A DNA stretch of 64,000 bases from Hoylesella loescheii (lineage in GTDB: Bacteria; Bacteroidota; Bacteroidia; Bacteroidales; Bacteroidaceae), in contig JADYUK010000006.1 in NCBI GenBank assembly GCA_021531755.1, positions 62,001 through 126,000 of the forward strand, read 5' to 3'. The position numbers and the translations under genes are program-made. Positions 1 to 9,088 of the stretch are shown in pieces. Below the pieces are notes generated by a model. That model worked only from the letters and a program-made list of their open reading frames with translations, had not been told where the DNA came from and did not search any database. Positions within the stretch are counted from its first letter, which is position 1. Each line of letters begins with the position of its first letter.

Positions 1-944
1 CTGTCGTAATTAACGCTCTCGGTGTAGCTGCCGTCGGCGAATTGTGGTGTGTAGCTGGGGACATAGTGGGCGATGAGATTGTCAAGCTGCTGCCAGTCCA
101 TCTCCAAGTTGTATCTGCCGAAGCCGAAACCTACTAGGGGCGATCCTGCCGAACGTTTCTGGCATGTGCTCTGGTTATATGCGGCTGGGTATCCATGACG
201 CCTGTGATTGAATATGTAATATGTGTTGAACCCCCAATAATTGACATTGAAGCCCCCGAACTCGACATTGTACATAGCCTCTGCGATGCCTGAGGTGGCA
301 TCGGCCGAAATGATGTCCTTAATCTTGAACTTATTATTGTTGTTGATGAATATATCGGCTCCTATCAATGATGTATACAGACTGAGATTGAATGTCTTCT
401 TATTATTGCCTATATACAGATTGTTGAGCTGTAGGGTATATCCGAGAAAAATCAGGGAGTAGCCGACGTATGGGCCGATGCGTGTATTGACATCGGGGGA
501 GAGGGAGAGCTTATGCCCGTCGTCCTGATAGAGGGTGAACTGCTGGAACATGCTTGACATCTGTAGCATGGCCTGAAACTTATAGTGCTGTGGCTCGATG
601 TATGTTGTATCGTATGTGTTGAACTCTCCGATGAATCTCTTGATGCCTCTTGCGATACTGCCGAGAATATTGGCTTTTCCTCTGCTGTCATCTGGGTGGG
701 CTATACTGTCCACGGCGTTATTTGTAATGCGGATCTTTTGCATAACCCCACTCTCTTCTGGTGCAGACGAGCCATTATCCAATGAGTCTGTTCCGTTTTT
801 GCCGTCGGCGGTGATTGGTGTGGAGAGAAAGAGAAGAAAGAAAATCAGGCTCAGGAGGCTACAGAGAGACAGGCCACGCTCGGTAATGAGCCCAGCTGTC
901 TTTGATTTGAATATCGCAAAATAAGACGAGAAAAAATCCAACAT
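1..944 (-). CDS. DUF4421 family protein, 3' end cut by window edge
   Basis: About 314 N-terminal residues are visible; the rest lies left of base 1. A hydrophobic stretch near residues 28-47 ending TPITADG suggests an export signal, so the product is probably in the envelope. The segment with the words QSTCQKRSAGS and GFGFGRYNLEMDW is what I recognise as the DUF4421 signature, together with alternating short beta-like segments (YKFQAMLQ, TFNLSLYTSL) that resemble an outer-membrane beta-barrel. Function of the family is not known. The start is the first ATG in the open frame, 76 bases upstream of the 3' end of the neighbouring oxidoreductase gene, which is on the same strand and probably transcribed first. 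Confidence 0.8.
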   Translation of the reverse strand, partial: MLDFFSSYFAIFKSKTAGLITERGLSLCSLLSLIFFLLFLSTPITADGKNGTDSLDNGSSAPEESGVMQKIRITNNAVDSIAHPDDSRGKANILGSIARGIKRFIGEFNTYDTTYIEPQHYKFQAMLQMSSMFQQFTLYQDDGHKLSLSPDVNTRIGPYVGYSLIFLGYTLQLNNLYIGNNKKTFNLSLYTSLIGADIFINNNNKFKIKDIISADATSGIAEAMYNVEFGGFNVNYWGFNTYYIFNHRRHGYPAAYNQSTCQKRSAGSPLVGFGFGRYNLEMDWQQLDNLIAHYVPSYTPQFADGSYTESVNYD

Positions 945-1020
945 ATGACTCCTTGTGTCTGAACGTAGGTGTCTTTCCGCAGCCGAATAGCAGGTATCGC
1001 TAACGTCGATGCGGGAGAGA

Positions 1021-2001
1021 CTATATTTTTTTTAGCATCCGGTCCATTACCCAGTTGACGGGTGTTGCAGAAAGACTGGTACAGGAACATTGGTTAATGC
1101 CCTGTAGGGTCTCTACAATGACCTTTATCATAGGAAGCTGTACATACTCAGGATTAGGGACATCAAATGTCATCACACCCTCGGATGTATGAAGATGAAT
1201 TGGTGAATAAGAGAAAACAGAGAAACATAATGTTCCTTTTGTCCCTAAAACCTCTATACGGTCTTCTATATGTGACTCATGTCCGACAAAACACCATGAT
1301 CCACTCCCCGGAAGGCCGTTCTCAAACTGGAAGCATGCACTTATTGTATCTTCTGCATCGTATAGATGACCCCGATTGGAAGAGTAGCCCCGGGCGTGGG
1401 TTATGACACCGAAGAGCTCTTGGATGAAATCAAGCTGGTGGGCGGCCATATCGTAGAAATATCCTCCTCCGGCTATCTCGGGCTTTACCCGCCATGGCAG
1501 ACAGGATGGATTCAAATCCTCTTTTCGAGGGGGAGCGGAATACCTTATCTGCACATTCTGTATCTCGCCAATCATCTGATTCTTTATGATCTCCTTGACT
1601 TTGATGAAATAAGGCAGATACCTCCTATAGTAAGCCACAAAGCATGGGACACCCGTCTCTCTCGACACACGATTGATTCTCGCACAGTCATCATAGCTAG
1701 AGGCGAGTGGTTTCTCTATATAGACGGGTTTGCCCGCCATCATCGACATTATGGCATAGCTGGGATGGCTTGAGGGAGGAGTGGCGATATATACGGCGTT
1801 GACCTCAGGGTCGTTCACCAATTCTGACGCATCCGTATACCAGCGTTTGATGTTGTGTCTGATGGCATAGCTCTGCGCTCTCTCTTGAGTGCGGCTCATG
1901 ACAGCTACGACTCTTGAACCTGGGACAAGATTGAAAGCGGGACCACTCTTTTTCTCCACGACCTCGCCACACCCGATAAATCCCCATTTTATTTCTTTCA
2001 T
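1021..2001 (-). CDS. Gfo/Idh/MocA family NAD(P)-dependent oxidoreductase
   Basis: 326 residues, the usual length of the family. The N-terminal Rossmann fold shows the dinucleotide loop GFIGCGEV (residues 7-14); the family motif EKPLA is at 96-100, where the Lys normally contacts the nicotinamide and substrate. A conserved YYRRYLP block follows near 124, and GGGYFYDMAAHQLD in the C-terminal alpha/beta domain carries the usual substrate-binding/catalytic His. Substrate cannot be told from sequence; members act on sugars, inositols or sugar nucleotides in the cytoplasm. The gene stands alone between a TetR regulator gene upstream and the DUF4421 gene downstream, all on the minus strand. Control by the adjacent TetR protein is possible but only an inference from position. 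Confidence 0.88.
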   Translation of the reverse strand: MKEIKWGFIGCGEVVEKKSGPAFNLVPGSRVVAVMSRTQERAQSYAIRHNIKRWYTDASELVNDPEVNAVYIATPPSSHPSYAIMSMMAGKPVYIEKPLASSYDDCARINRVSRETGVPCFVAYYRRYLPYFIKVKEIIKNQMIGEIQNVQIRYSAPPRKEDLNPSCLPWRVKPEIAGGGYFYDMAAHQLDFIQELFGVITHARGYSSNRGHLYDAEDTISACFQFENGLPGSGSWCFVGHESHIEDRIEVLGTKGTLCFSVFSYSPIHLHTSEGVMTFDVPNPEYVQLPMIKVIVETLQGINQCSCTSLSATPVNWVMDRMLKKI

Positions 2002-2361
2002 ATCATCACATTGTGTTTTGTTAATTATTTCCAGTCTGACTGGACCTGTTTTACATCTCCGTCAATCACACATGAACGTGAGGTATCACCAGAGTGGAAC
2101 TGGGGGAGTAGTTATCCATTTATCTTCTGCCGGTAGCTCACAAAGAGGTGAGAGACAATACCAATCATAATTCAGAGGATAGGAAATATAGCTCCGCCTG
2201 ATTATAAACTGACTTATAGGTAAGTGGATGGAGAGGAGTTTATGAATTGTTATAAAAAGCCAAGCAAGTTGTCAATTGGCAGACAACCATTGACGCCAAT
2301 GAAATATTGCATGTGAGAAAGAACCACCAACGCCATGACCTTATGTAAGGGTAGGGGAAGA
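2002..2361. other. Intergenic stretch without a gene
   Basis: 360 bases between the oxidoreductase start and the TetR stop. I see no credible coding frame and no TAnnTTTG box on the minus strand. A small hairpin (arms GTTGTC and GACAAC at 2268-2287) is the only structure noted. It would be the place to look for an operator of the TetR-like regulator. Confidence 0.5.
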
Positions 2362-2988
2362 CTAAATTGTCTCGAGCAACTTGTCTATACGTTTCATTCC
2401 CTCTTCTGTACAGACACTTCTCACATACATTATGATTATTGAATGGAGTATCTCACTCGGGGTGAATCTCTTATAGAGCATGTTACTTGCTATATAGTTT
2501 GATGTGCCAGAAGATATCTCCTTGATTATCTCGTAATTGACATTGTCAATGAAATATCCTTCGGCCTTTCCCCTTTGATAGAATTCTATGCTAAACTTCG
2601 CATGTTCCTTGTTTTGCGCTTCAAAATAATGTTTTACCATGGGATAATTATTAATATCCTCTAATAAAACAGGGTTTGTGCTCTTTATATCAGCAATGTG
2701 AGATTTGAAATAGGCAGCGAATATATCCATTATGTCATCACATTTCTCGATAGCCTCTTTTAATGTTTTCCTCCGCATCTCAGATCCAGTCTTCAAAGCC
2801 TCATAGGCAATGGTCTCTTTCTTAGGATATATTTCGTAAAGCGTACGTTTGGATATACTTAGTCTTTTCGCTATATCATCCATCTTGACTGCCTTAAGGC
2901 CTTTGGTGCGGAACATGTCAAGAGAAACCTCAAGAATCTTCTGCTTGAGATTTTTTCTGTATTCTATAGATGATGGTCTTTTGGGCAT
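2362..2988 (-). CDS. TetR/AcrR family transcriptional regulator
   Basis: 208 residues from the chosen start MPKRPSS; an ATG 12 codons upstream is also open but adds an unlikely stretch (MFASLFHQQTYI). The N-terminal helix-turn-helix is typical: KILEVSLDMFRTKGLKAVKM, then DDIAKRLSISKRTLYEIYPKKE, residues about 12-60. The rest is helical and would form the ligand-binding and dimerisation domain. Expected role: cytoplasmic DNA-binding repressor released by a small ligand. No efflux pump, the usual partner, is adjacent; the downstream gene is an oxidoreductase. Ligand and targets are unknown. Confidence 0.88.
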   Translation of the reverse strand: MPKRPSSIEYRKNLKQKILEVSLDMFRTKGLKAVKMDDIAKRLSISKRTLYEIYPKKETIAYEALKTGSEMRRKTLKEAIEKCDDIMDIFAAYFKSHIADIKSTNPVLLEDINNYPMVKHYFEAQNKEHAKFSIEFYQRGKAEGYFIDNVNYEIIKEISSGTSNYIASNMLYKRFTPSEILHSIIIMYVRSVCTEEGMKRIDKLLETI

Positions 2989-3090
2989 AATATAAGTTTG
3001 TTGGTGAAAGAGTGATGCAAACAATGAAACATTAATTATTTATAGAGAGTGAATATTTTAGCGCCTATACAATCTTACGTCACATATCAA

Positions 3091-4032
3091 TCATATTCTG
3101 CGCTGGCTTCCCATTGGTAGATAATTTTGAGTCTTTACTGGAAGTTTTGTCCCTATTTGAGGTTTTCTTATCTCTCTATGAATAGGTCTGTTTTGTAATT
3201 CCGATAGTGAGTCGGCCTTATCTGTTACTGCCTTTTCTTCCTCTTTCTGATCAGCTTTCTTTATAGTCGGCTCATGAATGAGAGATATATTTGTAATAGA
3301 GAGTATCTGACTTGCATCAGGATTTTCATAGCTGCCAGAAGTTGACAAGATGGGTTTGTGAATCATAAACAAACCTGCTACGGACTTTATATCTAGTCCG
3401 GGCATATCGGATACTTCCATCGAATAATTGCCTGTTTGTGAGATGATATTGTTTCTTGTTATGACGCTGTCATTTCCAAGTCTTATAGCCAGAACAACAC
3501 TGGCTCTGCGTGGTGCATTGGAATTAAGGAAAAGTCCGAGGAACTTGAATGTCAGTTTTTCACCTGCCTCAAGCAGGGTGTCCGTTGGGATTTCCCATTG
3601 GTAGCTTGAGCTTAGAATATTGCTTGTCAGCAGTAAATGCTGTTCTCCTTGCCATATATCAGTCGAATCCATTATCTCGGAGTAACCAGCTCCCATGACA
3701 TCAGCCTCGTATGACAGTTTTGTCATGAGATTGTTATATATATCGGACAACTCATCAGCATTTCTTGTATAGTATACCATCGATGAGTCCCAAGTTGCTT
3801 CAGACACTCCATGCTTTTCTAATATGCTTTGCATCAAGGCATACTGTTCAGCTCCTCTATCCTTTTCGTTTTTGTTGTCTACATCAAGATAGTGGGCCTT
3901 ATGAAGGTCATATAAGACATCCTCAAAGTCTGAATCGCCTAATACATAGGATGGGCGCGAGATGCACGAAGAGGCAAGGAGAATGAGGATCCAAAGCACT
4001 GACGACACAGGTAGTCTATTCTTCCTTATCAT
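3091..4032 (-). CDS. DUF4296 domain lipoprotein
   Basis: 313 residues from MIRKNRLP; an earlier ATG seven codons upstream (base 4053) is also possible. The N terminus is a lipoprotein signal: hydrophobic WILILLASSC with the lipid-attachment Cys at about residue 23. The following region (DFEDVLYDLHKAHYLD, then about 80 helical residues ending near DVMGAGYSEI) matches DUF4296, a Bacteroidetes envelope family of unknown function usually found directly behind lspA. The C-terminal half is longer than the DUF4296 core and includes a charged linker (KKADQKEEEKAVTDK). It overlaps the end of lspA by 17 bases, so the two are almost certainly co-transcribed and translationally coupled; LspA would process this very protein. 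Confidence 0.85.
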   Translation of the reverse strand: MIRKNRLPVSSVLWILILLASSCISRPSYVLGDSDFEDVLYDLHKAHYLDVDNKNEKDRGAEQYALMQSILEKHGVSEATWDSSMVYYTRNADELSDIYNNLMTKLSYEADVMGAGYSEIMDSTDIWQGEQHLLLTSNILSSSYQWEIPTDTLLEAGEKLTFKFLGLFLNSNAPRRASVVLAIRLGNDSVITRNNIISQTGNYSMEVSDMPGLDIKSVAGLFMIHKPILSTSGSYENPDASQILSITNISLIHEPTIKKADQKEEEKAVTDKADSLSELQNRPIHREIRKPQIGTKLPVKTQNYLPMGSQRRI

Positions 4033-4690
4033 CTGTAGTCTTTTGATTGTCAATATTCTTTTTTCGTGTGAGAGATATTTCTGAAAGTTCTTTCCTGCAG
4101 AAAATGAATGCTGAGATTACAGAACAGCTGACAGCTGCATCTGCAAAGTTGAATATAGGTGAGAAAAATATGAATTTCTGTCCTCCAACTATTGGCATCC
4201 AGTCTGGATAGTTCGTCACGATGAGCGGGAAATAGAACATGTCTACGACTTTCCCCGTCAAAAAGCCAGAGTACCCTTCACCGAATGGGACGAGGTAGGA
4301 TGTGTAGAATGGAGAAGACTGTGTGAATATCATGCCATAAAACATACAGTCAAGAAGATTGCCCATTGCTCCAGCCAGAAGCATTGACAGGAGAACGACA
4401 TAAACCCATCGTGCTCCTCTAATAATTTGCCTGTACAGGTATATTGAAAGCAAGACAATGGCAGCACAACGGAATAGGCTCAGGACAATCTTGTTGATGA
4501 ATGACATACCGAATGCCATACCATTGTTCTCAATAAAATATATATAAAACCATGGTGTGACCTCGCGGCTCTCGTACAGAGTCATATTTGTCTTCACTTC
4601 AATCTTAATCCATTGGTCGATGACAATTATTGCCAATACGAGAAGTATGGCAAGCAAACCTTGTTTTTGTTTAGCTGTATTTGTACTCAC
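4016..4690 (-). CDS. lspA: Signal peptidase II (prolipoprotein signal peptidase)
   Basis: Inner-membrane aspartyl protease that removes the signal peptide of lipoproteins after lipid attachment to the lipobox Cys. 224 residues with four predicted membrane helices. The family motifs are present in order: DQWIKIEVKTN (25-35), ENNGMAFG (54-61), GNLLD (110-114) and FNFADAA (180-186); Asp114 and Asp184 form the expected catalytic pair. It is somewhat longer than the E. coli protein owing to an insert between helices 3 and 4, as is usual in Bacteroidales. It sits eight bases after the DksA-like gene and overlaps the DUF4296 lipoprotein gene, the standard order in this group. Confidence 0.96.
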   Translation of the reverse strand: MSTNTAKQKQGLLAILLVLAIIVIDQWIKIEVKTNMTLYESREVTPWFYIYFIENNGMAFGMSFINKIVLSLFRCAAIVLLSIYLYRQIIRGARWVYVVLLSMLLAGAMGNLLDCMFYGMIFTQSSPFYTSYLVPFGEGYSGFLTGKVVDMFYFPLIVTNYPDWMPIVGGQKFIFFSPIFNFADAAVSCSVISAFIFCRKELSEISLTRKKNIDNQKTTDDKEE

Positions 4691-4698
4691 AGGATAGA

Positions 4699-5085
4699 TT
4701 AGTTTTTTGTATTCTTGCGCGCATTCTTTGATTCGACGCTGAGTGTAGCATGAGGTACTATGCGCAGACGCTCTTTAGGTATCAACTCGCCAGTCAGACG
4801 GTCAATGCCGTATGTCTTGTTCTGTATTCTCACGAGAGCAGCCTTAAGGCCTTGTATGAATTTCTGCTGACGCTGTGCGAATAGTATCAGCTCCTCTTTC
4901 GACTGGGTAGCCAGACCTTCTTCGAGAACTTTATAAGTAGGAGCTGTATCACTATCATCATTCTCGTTCGTCTTCTGAAGCTGTTCCATCATGGAGTTAT
5001 ATATGTTTATGGCATTCTCCAGCTTCTCATTGATTATCTGACGGAACTCCTCAAGCTCCTCATCGCTGTACCTCTTCTTATCCAT
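4699..5085 (-). CDS. TraR/DksA-like protein lacking the zinc-finger cysteines
   Basis: 128 residues. The sequence follows the Bacteroidetes TraR/DksA family found between ileS and lspA: an N-terminal coiled coil (YSDEELEEFRQIINEKLENA), a middle stretch PTYKVLEEG, and a C-terminal part YGIDRLTGELIPKERLRIVP followed by PHATLSVESK. DksA-type proteins enter the secondary channel of RNA polymerase and change promoter response. Odd point: the C4 zinc finger is absent; the protein contains no Cys at all, and the position usually Cys in YGIC is Asp. The fold may be held without zinc. Cytoplasmic; co-transcribed with lspA. Confidence 0.85.
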   Translation of the reverse strand: MDKKRYSDEELEEFRQIINEKLENAINIYNSMMEQLQKTNENDDSDTAPTYKVLEEGLATQSKEELILFAQRQQKFIQGLKAALVRIQNKTYGIDRLTGELIPKERLRIVPHATLSVESKNARKNTKN

Positions 5086-5209
5086 AATTATTCTTGGTAT
5101 TGGTTAATTAAATCAGGTTAATGTTCTTGTTTTTATGTGATTAAGCCTCCTGTATAAACAGGTCAGTAATAATACCTTTTATACAGGAAGCTTGTTGTCC
5201 CTAAAAATA

Positions 5210-8200
5210 TCATTCTACTTTTCTCACATGTATCCGTGCTGTGAAATCTCCGAGCTCTTGTTCCTTTCCGTCTGTTGCATCACCTATTGTCAGGGAATTT
5301 GCCAGTACCTGTGATGCTATGTGCTCTCCGTACGTCTTGATGACATTCTCAAGCTCGGCATATGGCTCGAAGACAACGTCTATTCTGTCTGTTATCTCGA
5401 AGCCGCTTTCTTTTCTGATGTTCTGGATACGTTTGATGACAAGTCGTGAAAGGCCTTCTGCCTTAAGCTCTGGCGTCAGTTCGATGTCAAGAGCCACCGT
5501 GAGGCTTCCTTCCTGTGCTATTGTCCACCCTGGTATGTCTTCCGAGATAATCTCAACGTCAGCACGCTCTATGCAGACCTCTTGTCCCTCAACGTTCACA
5601 AAGATTGAGTCCTTTGCTTCCAATTCGCTGATCTGCTGCTGGGACAGAGATGTCACAACGGCGTTCACACTCTTCATCATCTTGCCAAATTTCTTTCCCA
5701 TTGTACGGAAGTTACACTTGACTTTCTTAACGAGAATGACATCATCTCCTTCAATGAATGTCAAATGCTTCACATTAGTTTCTGCAAGAATGACCTCACT
5801 CAAACGCTCAATACGCTGGCGCATGGTACTGTCTGTAGCAGGTATGGAGATAGCCTTAAGAACCTGTATAACAGGAATCTTCACCTTCTTCCTTAATGAT
5901 AGCACCATGGTTGTCACCTGCATAGCCAGCTTCATAGCTCCCTCAAGCTCAGAATCTACGTATTCCTCGTGTATTACAGGGAAATCGGCGAGATGTACAC
6001 TCTCAGAGCTGTCTTTTCCTGTCACTGCATTAAGGTCAAGGAACAGGCGGTCGGCATAGAAAGGGGAAACTGGCGCTATCAATCGGCTCAGTGTGTCAAG
6101 ACAAGTGTAGAGCGTCTGATAAGCAGATAGCTTGTCTTTTGTCATACCACCGCCCCAGAAACGTTTCTTGTTGAGACGAATGTACCAGTTAGACAACTTG
6201 TCTATAACAAATGTCTGTACAAGTCTGCCTGCTGGAGTGGGCTCATATGATGAAAGCGAACTGTCTACTGCCTTTACAAGCGAGTTGAGCTCAGATAGCA
6301 GCCAACGGTCAAAGTATGGGCGCTCCGCGTATGGTATGTCCTCCTCTGCATATGTGAATCCATCTACATTGGCATAGAGTGTGAAGAATGAATATGCCTG
6401 ATACAGCTTGATGAAGAATGACGATGTAACCTCCTTGACTCCATCTGGGTCAAACGACAGATTATCCCATGGAGCGGAGTTTGTTATCATATACCATCTT
6501 ACAGCATCTGTTCCATATTTCTCTATGCATTCAAATGGATTTATAACATTGCCAAGTCGTTTGGACATCTTAATGCCGTTCTTGTCTAGCACAAGTCCGT
6601 TTGAAACTACATTCTTATACGCTACAGAGTCGAACACCATTGTCGCTATTGCATGGAGTGTGAAGAACCATCCACGGGTCTGGTCGACACCCTCTGCGAT
6701 GAAATCAGCAGGATATGCACCTCTCTCGTCGATAAGTTCACGGTTCTCAAAAGGATAATGAATCTGGGCATATGGCATTGCACCCGAATCGAACCACACA
6801 TCAATGAGGTCAAGCTCACGTGTCAGCACATTACCGCTCTCACTGACAAGTTTGATATAGTCGACATATGGACGATGAATATCAATGCGGTCATAATTCT
6901 CATGGCTCATATCACCAGGGATGAACCCTTTCTCCTTCAGAGGGTTTGACTCCATTATGCCTGCGGCTACAGACTTCTCTATCTCGTCATAAAGTTGCTC
7001 GAGGGACCCGATACATATTTCCTCATGCGTATCACGGTTTCTCCATATTGGAAGTGGAGTGCCCCAATAGCGTGAGCGTGAGAGGTTCCAGTCATTAAGA
7101 TTCTCAAGCCATTTGCCAAAACGACCGGTACCTGTCGACTCTGGTTTCCAGTTAATCGTCTTGTTAAGTTCAACCATACGGTCCTTGCACGATGTTGAGC
7201 GTATAAACCAAGAGTCAAGGGGATAATAGAGGACTGGCTTGTCAGTGCGCCAACAATGTGGATAGTTGTGCACATGCTTTTCTATCTTAAACGCCGAGCC
7301 CTCTTCTTTCATCTCAAGGCATATGACGACATTAAGATCCATGTCCTTGCTGGCTGCTTTCTCGTCATATTTCCCTCCAACATTATATTTTGGGTCGTAT
7401 GCGTTCTTCACATAGTCTCCGCTATGCTTCCAATAGCTATCATTAACGCAAAGCTCCAAGAATTCAGGGTTAATGTCTTCTTTTACAAAGTATTTTCCCT
7501 GAAAATCTACCATTGGTCTGGTATCACCTGCCTTGTCGATTATGAAAAGTGATGGTATACCAGCCTCCTTTGCCACTTTAGCGTCATCTGCTCCAAATGT
7601 CGGTGCGATATGCACAATACCTGTACCATCCTCTGTTGTGACATAGTCGCCTGGTATGATACGGAATGCATCTTTTTCTTTGACAATAATTTTGTCATCA
7701 GCAATCTCACATGGTTTCACCCATGGCATGAGCTGCTGATAATGTATACCGATAAGCTCGCTGCCTTTACCACGCCATACTATTTCAAGTTGCTTCTCGT
7801 TATCGTCGGCATCCTTCTCTGGTTTGAAGTATGCTGATAACCTTGCTTCAGCTATGATATATACAGCTTTCTCTCCTGTATATGGATTGGCACCCTTGAC
7901 GGCTACATAATCGATTTTGGGTCCGACACAGAGTGCGGTGTTTGATGGCAAGGTCCATGGTGTTGTTGTCCAAGCGAGGACATAGACATTCGCTGTGCTG
8001 GCTTTGATTATTCGTTCAGGCTCAGTAACTTTGAACTGTGCAGTCACCGTAGTGTCCTTGACGTCTCGGTAACATCCAGGCTGGTTTAGCTCATGGCTTG
8101 ACAGTCCGGTACCTGCAGCAGGGGAGTATGGCTGTATGGTATATCCTTTGTAAAGAAGATTCTTGTCATAGAGTTGTTTCAAAAGATACCATAAAGACTC

Positions 8201-8674
8201 GATGTATTTATTGTCGTACGTGATGTAAGGGTGCTCAAGGTCAACCCAGTAACCCATCTTGTCGGTTAGCTGTGACCATTCGTCAGTATACATCATGACG
8301 TTCTTACGGCAAGCGTTGTTATAATCGTCAACAGAAATCTTCTTGCCGATATCTTCTTTTGTTATCCCAAGGCTTGTCTCAACAGAAAGCTCAACAGGAA
8401 GCCCGTGTGTATCCCATCCAGCTTTTCTCTTTACCTGAAAGCCTTTCATTGTCTTATATCTGAGAATAGTATCCTTGATTGTACGCCCCATGACATGGTG
8501 TATGCCAGGGTGACCGTTCGCCGAAGGTGGGCCCTCGAAGAACACGAAATGTGGCAATCCTTCTTTTTCATCGATTGATTTGTGGAAGATGTCTTTCTCT
8601 TTCCACATGCCGAGCACCTCTTTGTTTACATCGGTGAGGTTTAGACTCTTATGTTCAGCAAATTTCTTTTCCAT
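5210..8674 (-). CDS. ileS: Isoleucyl-tRNA synthetase
   Basis: 1154 residues, class I aminoacyl-tRNA synthetase that charges tRNA-Ile with isoleucine. Signatures: HIGH-type motif within SANGHPGIHH (51-60), editing domain with TTTPWTLPSN (236-245), DVWFDSG (625-631), and KMSKR at 702-706, followed by an anticodon-binding domain and a long C-terminal extension typical of the eukaryote-like IleRS type used by Bacteroidetes. A well-formed minus-strand promoter precedes it (8729-8760). The DksA-like gene, lspA and the DUF4296 gene follow on the same strand; the 124-base gap to the DksA-like gene has no clear terminator, so read-through is plausible. Confidence 0.97.
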   Translation of the reverse strand: MEKKFAEHKSLNLTDVNKEVLGMWKEKDIFHKSIDEKEGLPHFVFFEGPPSANGHPGIHHVMGRTIKDTILRYKTMKGFQVKRKAGWDTHGLPVELSVETSLGITKEDIGKKISVDDYNNACRKNVMMYTDEWSQLTDKMGYWVDLEHPYITYDNKYIESLWYLLKQLYDKNLLYKGYTIQPYSPAAGTGLSSHELNQPGCYRDVKDTTVTAQFKVTEPERIIKASTANVYVLAWTTTPWTLPSNTALCVGPKIDYVAVKGANPYTGEKAVYIIAEARLSAYFKPEKDADDNEKQLEIVWRGKGSELIGIHYQQLMPWVKPCEIADDKIIVKEKDAFRIIPGDYVTTEDGTGIVHIAPTFGADDAKVAKEAGIPSLFIIDKAGDTRPMVDFQGKYFVKEDINPEFLELCVNDSYWKHSGDYVKNAYDPKYNVGGKYDEKAASKDMDLNVVICLEMKEEGSAFKIEKHVHNYPHCWRTDKPVLYYPLDSWFIRSTSCKDRMVELNKTINWKPESTGTGRFGKWLENLNDWNLSRSRYWGTPLPIWRNRDTHEEICIGSLEQLYDEIEKSVAAGIMESNPLKEKGFIPGDMSHENYDRIDIHRPYVDYIKLVSESGNVLTRELDLIDVWFDSGAMPYAQIHYPFENRELIDERGAYPADFIAEGVDQTRGWFFTLHAIATMVFDSVAYKNVVSNGLVLDKNGIKMSKRLGNVINPFECIEKYGTDAVRWYMITNSAPWDNLSFDPDGVKEVTSSFFIKLYQAYSFFTLYANVDGFTYAEEDIPYAERPYFDRWLLSELNSLVKAVDSSLSSYEPTPAGRLVQTFVIDKLSNWYIRLNKKRFWGGGMTKDKLSAYQTLYTCLDTLSRLIAPVSPFYADRLFLDLNAVTGKDSSESVHLADFPVIHEEYVDSELEGAMKLAMQVTTMVLSLRKKVKIPVIQVLKAISIPATDSTMRQRIERLSEVILAETNVKHLTFIEGDDVILVKKVKCNFRTMGKKFGKMMKSVNAVVTSLSQQQISELEAKDSIFVNVEGQEVCIERADVEIISEDIPGWTIAQEGSLTVALDIELTPELKAEGLSRLVIKRIQNIRKESGFEITDRIDVVFEPYAELENVIKTYGEHIASQVLANSLTIGDATDGKEQELGDFTARIHVRKVE

Positions 8675-8728
8675 CCTGTTTGTGGATATTGTCTTTTATT
8701 ATTTTGTTGTCTTTTTTAATTTAAGGTG

Positions 8729-8760
8729 CAAATTTACCTTATTTTTTCGATATATGCAAA
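8729..8760 (-). promoter_or_regulatory. Bacteroidetes-type promoter for ileS
   Basis: On the minus strand TTTG (8757-8760), 20 bases, then TAAATTTG (8729-8736), matching the -33/-7 consensus TTTG / TAnnTTTG of the Bacteroidetes primary sigma factor. Predicted start of transcription is near 8722, giving a leader of roughly 50 bases before the ileS ATG. Confidence 0.75.
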
Positions 8761-8806
8761 CATATATACAATTTTTGTGGATTGCCTGATAAAATTCAAT
8801 TATATA

Positions 8807-8838
8807 TTTGGTTGATTGGTAGAAAATAACTAATTTTG
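8807..8838 (+). promoter_or_regulatory. Bacteroidetes-type promoter reading toward the aminotransferase
   Basis: TTTG at 8807-8810, a 20-base spacer, then TAATTTTG at 8831-8838. The next annotated gene starts 250 bases on, so the transcript would carry a long leader (about 8845-9088) that includes an open frame of 66 codons (8847-9047) of no recognisable family. The divergent ileS promoter lies 50 bases away. Confidence 0.7.
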
Positions 8839-9088
8839 TCATTAATATGGATAAATCTATGGCTTTTGTTTCCGCAACAAAACACCTACATTATGCCGGA
8901 AGATTCCTTTCTTTACAAAAAGATCTGAGTTCTGCCCCAGCCATTTCAGAGCGACGAGGGCGTCGGCATATCAAATATACACTAAGACATAGTCAATTTG
9001 TTAGATATATCATTAGTGGAAAAGAGAATGCCATTGATACTCCATAGCAAACAAATGAACAATTACACGAACATTAACAATAACGATA

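Noticed and set aside
8847..9047. 66-codon frame between the ileS and aminotransferase genes
   Set aside because: Starts right behind the promoter, but its sequence has no signal, no domain and irregular composition. More likely leader.
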